16,734 nucleotides of DNA. Origin: Clostridia bacterium. Lineage in GTDB: Bacteria > Bacillota > Clostridia > Christensenellales > UBA1242. The notes beneath the pieces are model-generated. The model was not told the origin of the DNA. It was given only the letters and a program-made list of their open reading frames with translations, and searched no databases. Shown here in pieces: positions 6,448-12,778 of this stretch (the first letter of the stretch is position 1; each line of letters begins with the position of its first letter). The position numbers and the translations under genes are program-made. Location: contig JAFZXQ010000060.1 in NCBI GenBank assembly GCA_017616705.1, positions 1 to 16,734 of the forward strand. Reading direction: 5' to 3'.

Positions 6448-7215
6448 TTATAATTTATATAGCAAAATGCAGTTTTTTGTTGTTTGGTTTACTAATTCTT
6501 CAAGGCTTATATTTAAATAAGAGGCAATCGCTTCGCCAACAACACAAACTCTAGTCGGGTTATTAATTTGCCCCCTATAAGGAACCGGTGAAAGAAATGG
6601 CGAATCAGTTTCAATTAATAGCTTATCAAGCGGAACAACTTTAACATTGCTTTTATCATAGTTTTTAAAAGTAAAGTTTCCGCAAAAAGAAATATAGCAA
6701 CCTAACTCAATAAACTTCTTTGCCCAACCTTCGTTTTCACTAAAACAATGAATAACAACGCCATATTTAAAGTTATCTTTATTTCGTTTTAAAATTTCAT
6801 AAAGTTCAACTTTTGCGTCACGGCAATGAATACAAACCGGAAGTTTTAACTCGGCCGCTAGTTTTAATTGTTTCTCAAAAACCCTAAGTTGTTCTTCTTT
6901 ATTATCGCTCCTAAAATGAAAATCAAGCCCAATTTCACCAATTCCAACAATCTTTTCATTTTTAACATAATCTTTAAGGTTTTCAATAACCTTGTCGTTT
7001 TCTTCTGGTGTTTCTAAATCTTCTGGATGAAGACCAACAAGCCCATAAGCTTTGTCACAAGTTTTAACAAAGTCAACAAGTTCTTTATTTCGTTCTTCGC
7101 TCGCGCCTTGAATTAAACAAAACAAAAGCGAGTCATCTTCTTCAATAAGTTTTTTGACTTCGTCGTTTGAAATTATTTCGTTATGTAAATGACAATGTGA
7201 ATCAATAAATTTCAT
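6448..7215 (-). CDS. tatD: TatD-family metal-dependent deoxyribonuclease
   Basis: 255 residues, normal length. TatD proteins are TIM-barrel hydrolases with 3'-5' exonuclease or related DNase activity, acting in the cytoplasm and implicated in repair and DNA turnover. All metal ligands can be read: His7 and His9 in DSHCHLH, Glu94 in GIGEIGLDF, His130 in CIHCRDA, His156 in VIHCFS and Asp204 in ETDSPFLSP. It precedes ksgA, as yabD does in the Bacillus cluster. The ATG at 7215 has no Shine-Dalgarno sequence. A TGA-TAAAAT extended -10 ends exactly six bases upstream, so the message may be leaderless. The gene is divergent from spmA, 55 bases away. Confidence 0.95.
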   Translation of the reverse strand: MKFIDSHCHLHNEIISNDEVKKLIEEDDSLLFCLIQGASEERNKELVDFVKTCDKAYGLVGLHPEDLETPEENDKVIENLKDYVKNEKIVGIGEIGLDFHFRSDNKEEQLRVFEKQLKLAAELKLPVCIHCRDAKVELYEILKRNKDNFKYGVVIHCFSENEGWAKKFIELGCYISFCGNFTFKNYDKSNVKVVPLDKLLIETDSPFLSPVPYRGQINNPTRVCVVGEAIASYLNISLEELVNQTTKNCILLYKL

Positions 7216-7221
7216 AATTGC

Positions 7222-7250
7222 ATTTTATCATATTTCTTCTAAAAACAAAA
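7222..7250 (-). promoter_or_regulatory. Extended -10 promoter of tatD, possibly leaderless
   Basis: TGA-TAAAAT with TAAAAT at 7227-7222 and a weak TTTTGT 17 bases upstream (7250-7245). The six bases GCAATT lie between it and the ATG, with no ribosome binding site. Confidence 0.5.
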
Positions 7251-7270
7251 CTATTTTCATAAAGTTTAAT

Positions 7271-7852
7271 ATGAATAAGGTTTGGTTAATGCTTTTAATA
7301 TCAAGCATTTGTGCGATGCTTTTTATTGACCCAAACTCCGTTATGACGGGGCTTCTTTCTGCTTCAAATAAAGCGCTAACCTTAACCTTTGAGCTCTGTA
7401 CGGTCTACGCAGTTTGGATTGGCATTTTCTCAATTTTGGAACAAACTAAAATAACAAAATTTATTTCTAAAATTCTTTCGCCAATAATTGACCTAATTTT
7501 TGGCAAAAAAACGCTTAGCGAAGAAAGCAAGCGCCTCGTTAGTTTAAATATGAGCGCCAACCTTTTAGGAATGAACGGAGCCGCAACCCCGTTAGGAATC
7601 AAAGCCATTGAAAGCATGGGCAAAAACAATGAGCAAGCAACTTTTCCTATGATTATGCTTGTTGTTATTTCCTGCACGAGCATTCAACTTCTTCCAACGA
7701 GCATTATGGGACTAATGACCGCTGCCGGAAGCGTTAATGCTTCGTCAATTATTCTTCCGTCAATTATTGGGAGCATTCTTTCAACCGCAATAGCCATAAT
7801 TTTTGTTAGAATAATTCATAGATTTAAAGTTAAGCGAGGCAAAGCGGACTAA
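7271..7852 (+). CDS. spmA: Spore maturation protein A
   Basis: 193 residues, integral membrane protein. SpmA acts with SpmB in the dehydration of the spore core in Bacillus and Clostridium (family knowledge); both carry a nucleoside-transporter gate-like domain. Visible features: the start MNKVWLMLL, hydrophobic segments at about residues 5-20, 42-58, 125-145 and 158-180, and the signature NMSANLLGMNGAATPLGIKA at about 93-112. No Shine-Dalgarno sequence precedes the ATG. A second ATG seven codons in has AAGG about eight bases upstream, but homologues keep the first residues, so I retain 7271. The stop overlaps the spmB start by one base (TAATG). The pair is inserted, on the opposite strand, between trmN6 and tatD. 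Confidence 0.93.
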   Translation: MNKVWLMLLISSICAMLFIDPNSVMTGLLSASNKALTLTFELCTVYAVWIGIFSILEQTKITKFISKILSPIIDLIFGKKTLSEESKRLVSLNMSANLLGMNGAATPLGIKAIESMGKNNEQATFPMIMLVVISCTSIQLLPTSIMGLMTAAGSVNASSIILPSIIGSILSTAIAIIFVRIIHRFKVKRGKAD

Positions 7853-8358
7853 TGGCGGTTTATATTATTCCTGTTTTTTTGTTACTTTTGTTTATAACTT
7901 GCTTAATAAAAAACATAAATGCTTATTCATGTTTCGCTAAAGGCGCCAAAGAGGCCGTTGACCTTTGCATTAAAACATTTCCACTTTTAGTTGCAATCTT
8001 TTGCGCCGTTGAGCTATTTTCACTTAGTGGGCTCGCCGAAAAGTTAAGTAACTTTATTGCGCCGCTTTTTAGCCTTTTAGGAATTCCTAAAGAACTTGTT
8101 AATTTTTTGGTTTTAAGACCCTTTACCGGTTCAGGAAGCCTTGCGCTTATTAGCGAAATATTTGCAACCTATGGCCCTGATAGCTATATTTCGCGTTGCG
8201 CTAGCGTTATTATGAGTTGCACTGAAACAGTTTTTTACGTTACCGCTGTTTATTTTTCAACAACAAAGGTAAAAAAACTAGGATACACGATCCCAGTTGC
8301 TTTAATAAGTTGTTTTATTGGATCAATAATAGCCTGTTTGCTTTGCAAAATTATGTAG
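7852..8358 (+). CDS. spmB: Spore maturation protein B
   Basis: 168 residues, membrane protein and partner of SpmA in spore core dehydration. The diagnostic segment RPFTGSGSLALI is at about residues 83-94. It is followed by FATYGPDSYISRCASVIMSCTET and by FYVTAVYFSTTKVKKLGYT, all in the family order. Hydrophobic helices open and close the protein. The ATG overlaps the spmA stop by one base, so translation is coupled. The 3' end overlaps the convergent trmN6 end by eight bases, with no terminator hairpin between them, so transcripts from the two strands probably overlap. Expression during sporulation is expected from the family; I could not find a convincing sporulation promoter upstream of spmA. 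Confidence 0.94.
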   Translation: MAVYIIPVFLLLLFITCLIKNINAYSCFAKGAKEAVDLCIKTFPLLVAIFCAVELFSLSGLAEKLSNFIAPLFSLLGIPKELVNFLVLRPFTGSGSLALISEIFATYGPDSYISRCASVIMSCTETVFYVTAVYFSTTKVKKLGYTIPVALISCFIGSIIACLLCKIM

Positions 8359-9091
8359 GCTTTCTGCCATAAATTTCTTTAATCTGTTCAGTTTCGCTTC
8401 CGTCAGCGTTTGTTACAATAATATCTGGCAAAAGTTTTTCTTCGCCATCATAATTTAAACCGGCTTCAACTAAAAAGATATGGCTTCCTTCGGTTGCTTT
8501 AGGGCGAACATATTGTTTTCTTATAACTTTAAGGCCATTTTCGCTAAGAACGTTATTTAACTCGTTTTCACGTTCTGTTAAAAAAACTAAATAAAGTTTA
8601 CCATTTTCGTTTAAAACCTTTTTAGCCGAACTAACTAAACTCATAATATTAGTTTTTACTTCAAAGCGTGATAATCTTTTTTCAACGCTAACCGGAAGCC
8701 TTCCAGCGCCAACTTTATAATATGGCGGATTTGCTAAAACAACATCAAATTTATCGTTAATGCAACTAGCAAAGTTTTCAAGACTGTCACAAATAACTTT
8801 TATGTTTTTAATCTTGTTAAATTCTAGGCTCTTTTCGTTCATATCCGCCAATTCTTTTTGAATTTCAACGCAATATATTTCTTTTGGCTTCTTTTTGGCG
8901 TTAACCAAAATTGAAATAACGCCTGACCCAGAGCAAAATTCAACTAAGCGCTTATTCTCACAATCTTGAATAAAGTTAGCAAGCAAAACGGCATCAGTTG
9001 TAAAACCATAGCCGTTTTTTCTTTGATAGCAAAAAAGACCTTCATATTGAAGGTCACATAAATAAAAATCTTTACCTAGATTAGTTTTCAT
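8351..9091 (-). CDS. trmN6: tRNA1(Val) (adenine(37)-N6)-methyltransferase-type enzyme (YabB/TrmN6)
   Basis: 246 residues from the ATG at 9091. Class I SAM-dependent methyltransferase: motif I EFCSGSG at 51-57 binds SAM, an acidic residue in YCVEIQ (73-78) follows, and the N6-adenine motif NPPYY is at 121-125. The N-terminal GYGFTTDAVLLANF at 27-40 is typical of this group, which methylates A37 of certain tRNAs. The frame stays open upstream to 9232, but that part overlaps the ferredoxin gene completely. The start at 9091 matches the usual N-terminus and forms an 11-base overlap with the ferredoxin stop. It is the last gene of the holB operon, corresponding in position to Bacillus yabB. There is no terminator after it; it runs into spmB. 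Confidence 0.93.
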   Translation of the reverse strand: MKTNLGKDFYLCDLQYEGLFCYQRKNGYGFTTDAVLLANFIQDCENKRLVEFCSGSGVISILVNAKKKPKEIYCVEIQKELADMNEKSLEFNKIKNIKVICDSLENFASCINDKFDVVLANPPYYKVGAGRLPVSVEKRLSRFEVKTNIMSLVSSAKKVLNENGKLYLVFLTERENELNNVLSENGLKVIRKQYVRPKATEGSHIFLVEAGLNYDGEEKLLPDIIVTNADGSETEQIKEIYGRKPT

Positions 9092-9257
9092 CAGGCTCTG
9101 GGGCTCCAACTGGGCAAACGTTTGCACACATTCCACATGAAGCACATTGTTTTTTGTCAATAACATATTTTTCGCCGTTAAAGCTGATTGCGCCAACAGG
9201 ACACATTGGTTCGCAACTCCCACATTTTGCACATCTATCCGTTATTCTGTATGCCAT
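9081..9257 (-). CDS. Small 2[4Fe-4S] ferredoxin
   Basis: 58 residues with two complete CxxCxxCxxxC motifs: Cys9, 12, 15 and 19 (CAKCGSCEPMCPVGAI) and Cys38, 41, 44 and 48 (CASCGMCANVCPVGAP). Each is followed by Pro as in clostridial-type ferredoxins, which carry electrons at low potential in the cytoplasm. The ATG at 9257 has AAAGGAG six bases upstream and lies inside the 3' end of ricT (23-base overlap). The frame extends further upstream without support. The gene sits between ricT, whose product binds iron-sulfur clusters in Bacillus, and trmN6. It may be a general electron carrier co-expressed for convenience, or it may serve RicT; the latter is speculation. Confidence 0.93.
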   Translation of the reverse strand: MAYRITDRCAKCGSCEPMCPVGAISFNGEKYVIDKKQCASCGMCANVCPVGAPEPDEN

Positions 9258-10083
9258 CTTTTTCTCCTTTATGATTATTAAATTGTATTTCATCAAGCCC
9301 AAATTCTTCGTTTGAAACTGAGCCATCATTTTGAGTAAATTTAACAACAACTCTTTCTCTTAAAATATCATTATATGAGCAAACGCCAACGCCTTTATTG
9401 GTTTTAACTTCGCTTCCAACTTTTGGCATTTTCGCAAGCGTTTTCTCATAGAATTCATTTTCATAACTAAGGCAACAAAGCAATCTTCCGCAAACTCCGT
9501 TAATTTTAGTTGGCGTTAAACTTATGCCTTGATTTTTGGCCATTTTAACGCTAACATGCGCAAAGTCGTTTAAATATCTCTTACAGCAACAAATTTGCCC
9601 GCAAGGCCCAATTGCGCCTTTATTTTTAACTTCATCACGCCCGCCAATTTGTTTAAGCTCTATTCTAGTTTTTAGTTCACTTGCTAAAACTTTTAATAAC
9701 TCTCTAAAATCAACTCTGTCATCAGCAGTAAATTCAATAATAATTTTAGATCCATCAAAGGTAAAGCACGCCGAAGTCACCTTCATTTTAAGCCCAAGTT
9801 TCGTTACGTTTTTCTTGATTATTTTTAACGCTTCTTTTGCTTTTTCGTCAAGTTCGCTTCTTCTGGTTTCATCTTGAAGCGTTGCAAACCTTAAAACAGG
9901 CTTAATTTCGCCTTTTACTAGTTCGTCTTTAATTTCACGCTCAGTAAAATCAACAATGCCAAATTCATTGCCGTTAACTGTTGAAACAATAACTTTATCT
10001 CCAACTTTAAGCTCTAAGCCGTTTGGAGAGAAAAAGTATGCTTTGCCTTCTTTAGAATATTTTATGCCTACAACTCTTTGCAT
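9235..10083 (-). CDS. ricT: PSP1-domain protein RicT (YaaT)
   Basis: 282 residues. In Bacillus, RicT with RicA and RicF forms an iron-sulfur complex that helps RNase Y mature mRNAs and influences sporulation and competence. Residues about 1-60 are a beta-rich part starting VVGIKYS. The PSP1 domain spans about 60-150, with FTFDGSKIIIEFTADDRVDFRELL written in two parts at 107-119 and 120-130. The cysteine signatures follow: GPCGQICCC at 159-167 and GVCGRLLCC at 196-204. The first signature has an extra Cys and lacks the Arg-Pro usual in GACGRPLCC. The ATG at 10083 lies within holB (16-base overlap), with AGGTG eight bases before it. The order holB-ricT is the same as in Bacillus. Confidence 0.95.
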   Translation of the reverse strand: MQRVVGIKYSKEGKAYFFSPNGLELKVGDKVIVSTVNGNEFGIVDFTEREIKDELVKGEIKPVLRFATLQDETRRSELDEKAKEALKIIKKNVTKLGLKMKVTSACFTFDGSKIIIEFTADDRVDFRELLKVLASELKTRIELKQIGGRDEVKNKGAIGPCGQICCCKRYLNDFAHVSVKMAKNQGISLTPTKINGVCGRLLCCLSYENEFYEKTLAKMPKVGSEVKTNKGVGVCSYNDILRERVVVKFTQNDGSVSNEEFGLDEIQFNNHKGEKDGIQNNG

Positions 10084-11015
10084 GTAACTTTCACCTCAAC
10101 AAAATTAAACAAAAATTCATCTAACGCCGCTAAACTATTAACATAAAAAGTTAAATCTTTATTAAAATTTAAACAATTTTCAATAATTTTCGTTAAACTC
10201 TTTAATGAAAACTCGCCTTCAATAGATTTATAGAAATTAAGATTAGCCTTGTTTAAAACCAGATTTTCACGCCCTGACTTCACCATCATTATATCACGCG
10301 CAATCATAATTGTTAAATCAAAAATTGAATTAACCTCATATTTTTTTGCTCTAAACTTAGATGAAAAATTTAGAACCTCTCTAGAACTCTTAATCTTAAA
10401 CAATTCAAGACAATCATAAAACAAATTAACCATCAGATCGTCTTGCATTAAAGCATTTGCTTTAGTTATGTTTCCGCCAGCAATTCCTGCTAAAATTTCG
10501 GCTTCAGCCTCAGTTTTACCATTTGCTACAATATAATTAATGATCTCTTTATTGTCTAATTTTGGAATATTAATTAGAAAAGCACGAGATAAAATCGTTG
10601 GCAAAATTGAACTAGTGCTAGTTGCCCCAAAAACAAAAATAGCAGATTTTGGCGGATTCTCAATAGTTTTTAAGAGTTTATTTTGTGCCTCTTCAGTTAA
10701 CTTGCTAGCATCATCAATATAGTATAGTTTATAATCGGCTTCAAGTGGCGAATAATAACAATCACTAACGAGATTAGCAATGCTCTCAACACTTAAAATT
10801 TTATCATCTAAAACAAGCGTTAAGTCAGGATGCGTTTTAGCAATAACCTTACTTTCGTTTTTTAAAACTACTTTAGCGAACTCTTCAAAAAAAGTTTGCC
10901 TTAAGTTAAAATCTTCGCTAACAAAAAGATAAGTTTGTAATAAACTATTCTCTCTTGCCTTGTTTTCTAGCAATTTAAACTCATCTAAACTTGTTATAAT
11001 TTTTCTAAGATCCAC
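10068..11015 (-). CDS. holB: DNA polymerase III delta' subunit-like clamp-loader protein
   Basis: 315 residues, AAA+ fold. Delta' is the rigid stator of the clamp loader that opens the sliding clamp. It is recognised by YYIDDASKLTEEAQNKLLKT at 98-117 with ENPP after it, then FVFGATSTSSILPTILSRA at 127-145, which contains the SRC-like motif as SRA. The Walker A position (about 30-42, LFVSEDFNLRQTF) lacks GxxGxGK, normal for delta'. The four-cysteine zinc site seen in the E. coli protein is absent. Synteny with ricT supports the name. The GTG start at 11015 has no Shine-Dalgarno sequence. TTGACA-N17-TAATCT with a TGT extension ends six bases upstream, suggesting a leaderless message. A later start cannot be excluded. 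Confidence 0.88.
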   Translation of the reverse strand: MDLRKIITSLDEFKLLENKARENSLLQTYLFVSEDFNLRQTFFEEFAKVVLKNESKVIAKTHPDLTLVLDDKILSVESIANLVSDCYYSPLEADYKLYYIDDASKLTEEAQNKLLKTIENPPKSAIFVFGATSTSSILPTILSRAFLINIPKLDNKEIINYIVANGKTEAEAEILAGIAGGNITKANALMQDDLMVNLFYDCLELFKIKSSREVLNFSSKFRAKKYEVNSIFDLTIMIARDIMMVKSGRENLVLNKANLNFYKSIEGEFSLKSLTKIIENCLNFNKDLTFYVNSLAALDEFLFNFVEVKVTCKEL

Positions 11016-11021
11016 AAAAAA

Positions 11022-11050
11022 AGATTAACAAAAAACCATCGTTTTGTCAA
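11022..11050 (-). promoter_or_regulatory. Promoter of the holB operon, predicted leaderless
   Basis: Perfect TTGACA (11050-11045), a 17-base spacer ending in TGT, and TAATCT (11027-11022; three of six to consensus plus the TG extension). Six Ts separate it from the GTG at 11015. It begins just after the greA terminator. Confidence 0.55.
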
Positions 11051-11059
11051 TCTTTTAAA

Positions 11060-11083
11060 AAATAAAGGCTTACGCCTTTATTT
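11060..11083 (-). terminator. Rho-independent terminator of greA
   Basis: A ten-pair stem AAATAAAGGC / GCCTTTATTT with a 4-base loop and a six-T run on the minus strand. The greA stop codon (11078-11080) lies inside the stem. Confidence 0.9.
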
Positions 11084-11548
11084 AACTTCAATAATTTTTA
11101 ATTTAAAACTATCGCCATCAGGAGTTGGAACTATGGCTTCATCACCTTTCTTTTTGCCTAAAATTGCTTTTCCGATTGGAGATTCATTGCTAATTAAACC
11201 ATTATCTGGGTCGCTTTCAAGCGTTCCAACTAATTTATATGTGTTTTGTTCGTTAAAATCAACATCCAAAACAGTTACAGTTGAACCAACTATAACTTCA
11301 CCTTTTTTCACTTTATCATTTGAAATAATTTTAGCATTTCTAAGTGTTTCTTCAATAAGCGCAATTTTGCTTTCAAGCCTTCCTTGCTCTGCTCTAGCAG
11401 CATCATATTCGCTATTTTCACTTAAATCACCATATTCTCTTGCAGCCTTGAGATGTTCGCCAACCTCAGTTCTTTTAACGGTTTTAAGATAAGCTAATAA
11501 TTCTTCTTGCTCTTTTTTTCCTTCTTCAGTTAAATAAACGTCTGCCAT
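11078..11548 (-). CDS. greA: Transcription elongation factor GreA
   Basis: 156 residues, normal length. GreA enters the RNA polymerase secondary channel and stimulates cleavage of backtracked RNA. The N-terminal coiled coil (about residues 8-75) carries the tip motif AREYGDLSENSEYDAA with the catalytic Asp41 and Glu44. The C-terminal FKBP-like domain ends with SPIGKAILGKKKGDE and a final beta strand. GGAGG is well placed before the ATG (GGAGG, six bases, ATG). It is transcribed alone from a consensus promoter and ends at its own terminator, so it is not part of the holB operon. Confidence 0.97.
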   Translation of the reverse strand: MADVYLTEEGKKEQEELLAYLKTVKRTEVGEHLKAAREYGDLSENSEYDAARAEQGRLESKIALIEETLRNAKIISNDKVKKGEVIVGSTVTVLDVDFNEQNTYKLVGTLESDPDNGLISNESPIGKAILGKKKGDEAIVPTPDGDSFKLKIIEVK

Positions 11549-11585
11549 AATAAACCTCCGCGATGTAACTTATTATTACTCAAAC

Positions 11586-11614
11586 ATTATATTGAGAGAT
11601 AACAACCTTGTCAA
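11586..11614 (-). promoter_or_regulatory. Consensus sigma-A promoter of greA
   Basis: TTGACA (11614-11609), a 17-base spacer and TATAAT (11591-11586): a perfect match in both boxes. The start is expected near 11579, giving a leader of about 30 bases with GGAGG. It is the strongest promoter in the window. Confidence 0.92.
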
Positions 11615-11668
11615 CTTTTTTTATCAAAAATATTTTATTAATTAATATATGACAATAGTTTAATTATT

Positions 11669-11697
11669 TTGCAAAAATAATAAATTTATGCTAAAAT
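11669..11697 (+). promoter_or_regulatory. Sigma-A promoter of the 11715-11978 gene
   Basis: TTGCAA (11669-11674), a 17-base spacer ending in TGC, and TAAAAT (11692-11697). Six bases separate it from GGAG at 11704-11707, so the transcript would begin at the Shine-Dalgarno sequence. Confidence 0.72.
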
Positions 11698-11714
11698 TTT
11701 TTAGGAGATTTCTT

Positions 11715-11978
11715 ATGATAAAAATTTGGGCAAAATGTTTAGTTGGTGATCACATCAAAAAAGATATGATTTATGAAACGCTTGATCACTATAATCCTGA
11801 AACGCTTTTTCATCATATAACAGCGATTTGTAATGAACTTGATATTCCAACGCCGGTTATTTTAAAAAACCACGTTGATAATTTTGATAAATTTAATCAC
11901 GCTATCTTTTTAAAAAGAGATTTTGTTGAATCAATTGATTTTGACAAACTTGTTTTAGAACATGTTATAACAAAATAA
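11715..11978 (+). CDS. Small conserved-looking protein of unknown function
   Basis: 87 residues from the ATG at 11715, chosen because AGGAG lies eight bases upstream. An in-frame ATG at 11688 overlaps the promoter and has no ribosome binding site. The protein starts MIKIWAK. The most distinctive parts are LDIPTPVILKNH at 42-53, NFDKFN at 56-61 and FVESIDFDKLVLE at 70-82. From memory, small clostridial proteins with the same plan (WA start, LDIPxPVxLxxH, xFxKF, FxESIxFDxL) are common, but I know of no function. There is no signal peptide, membrane segment or metal motif; His and Asp are frequent. It is monocistronic, divergent from greA, and ends in a shared terminator. Confidence 0.82.
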   Translation: MIKIWAKCLVGDHIKKDMIYETLDHYNPETLFHHITAICNELDIPTPVILKNHVDNFDKFNHAIFLKRDFVESIDFDKLVLEHVITK

Positions 11979-12003
11979 AACAGCCTCGCCAGAGGCTGTT
12001 TTT
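11977..12003. terminator. Bidirectional rho-independent terminator
   Basis: Stem CAGCCTC / GAGGCTG with loop GCCA, extended by A- and T-runs. It overlaps the stop codon of the plus-strand small gene (11976-11978) and touches the pnuC stop (12003-12005) on the minus strand. Confidence 0.92.
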
Positions 12004-12773
12004 TATAAAGTTTCATCTTCTTCTATTATCGGGTTTTCTTTCATTTCAGACTGCCGTTTAAGTTCTTGCCTTTTATAATTTCTTCTCCAATTAATAAAGC
12101 CATAAATGTTATTGATAATAAAAATTACAAAAGTTAACGACATTGGCAACAACCCAATATCAGCAACGCCGCCGTAAATAATTGGCATTAACCAAAGTAA
12201 AACTATTGTTAAATTTTGAATAATATATGTTCCAAATTGAACAACGCTTCGCCTTAAAGTTAAATAATAAGTTATTATAGGAAGGATAAAGGTTGCAACG
12301 CTAACTATCAAATAATTAGTGTTGAGCGCTTTAAGCATAAAATAAACCGGCGCAATTAACGCAACCGCCCCTAAAAACACACAAAGATATTCTTGCCAAG
12401 CAAGGTTATTAACTTGAATTTCTGAATGTTGCTTTTTGTTTTTAAACCAGCTTATTGTTGTTACAATTTGAATTGGGATTAAAATAAAAAGATTTAAAAT
12501 GCTTTCGCCATATAAACAATTCATATAGGCTTGAATAACATAAATTCCGTCAGAAATGATTTGATAAATTGGATAAAGAAAAACGCCTTTTGAAAGGCAA
12601 AACATAGCAAAAATTGCTGAAAGCGAATAAATTATTGAAAGATAATCGCTTTTGCAAACAATTGAAACTGTTATGATAGTTGCCAAACTAAGCGTTAAAA
12701 AAATTATTTCAAACAAGTTGAAGCTTTTAAAAAATTTTACCAATTGGTTTTCTTTTTTTGTAACGTTTCCCAT
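12003..12773 (-). CDS. pnuC: PnuC-type nicotinamide riboside transporter
   Basis: 256 residues, polytopic membrane protein. PnuC carriers take up nicotinamide riboside for NAD synthesis by facilitated diffusion coupled to intracellular phosphorylation (family knowledge). Hydrophobic segments are at about residues 22-40, 45-61, 64-82, 92-110, 129-150, 153-171, 183-201 and 208-225. The family features are the helix-turn IPIQIVTTISWFKNK at 99-113 and IINNIYGFINWRR at 219-231. The C-terminus is charged and cytoplasmic. The gene begins five bases after the Rho-like gene, with no visible Shine-Dalgarno sequence before the ATG, so translation probably depends on ribosomes finishing the upstream gene. 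I saw no riboswitch upstream. It ends in a shared terminator. Substrate specificity within the family cannot be read from this. Confidence 0.88.
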   Translation of the reverse strand: MGNVTKKENQLVKFFKSFNLFEIIFLTLSLATIITVSIVCKSDYLSIIYSLSAIFAMFCLSKGVFLYPIYQIISDGIYVIQAYMNCLYGESILNLFILIPIQIVTTISWFKNKKQHSEIQVNNLAWQEYLCVFLGAVALIAPVYFMLKALNTNYLIVSVATFILPIITYYLTLRRSVVQFGTYIIQNLTIVLLWLMPIIYGGVADIGLLPMSLTFVIFIINNIYGFINWRRNYKRQELKRQSEMKENPIIEEDETL

Positions 12774-12778
12774 TCGTT

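Noticed and set aside
7227..7265. Sigma-E promoter for spmA (ATCATATTT and CATAAAGT)
   Set aside because: The boxes are 23 bases apart instead of about 13 to 15, and the start would fall on the coding sequence.
9092..9232. Longer N-terminus of trmN6 up to 9232
   Set aside because: This part lies wholly over the ferredoxin gene in another frame; the homologous N-terminus begins at 9091.
9258..9350. Longer N-terminus of the ferredoxin
   Set aside because: AAAAGGAG just before the ATG at 9257 and normal ferredoxin length support the shorter form; the extra part overlaps ricT in another frame.
9536..9877. Plus-strand frame opposite ricT
   Set aside because: Ser/Leu-rich antisense reading of a confidently identified gene.
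11133..11492. Plus-strand frame opposite greA
   Set aside because: Ser/Leu-rich antisense of greA codons; no start signal.
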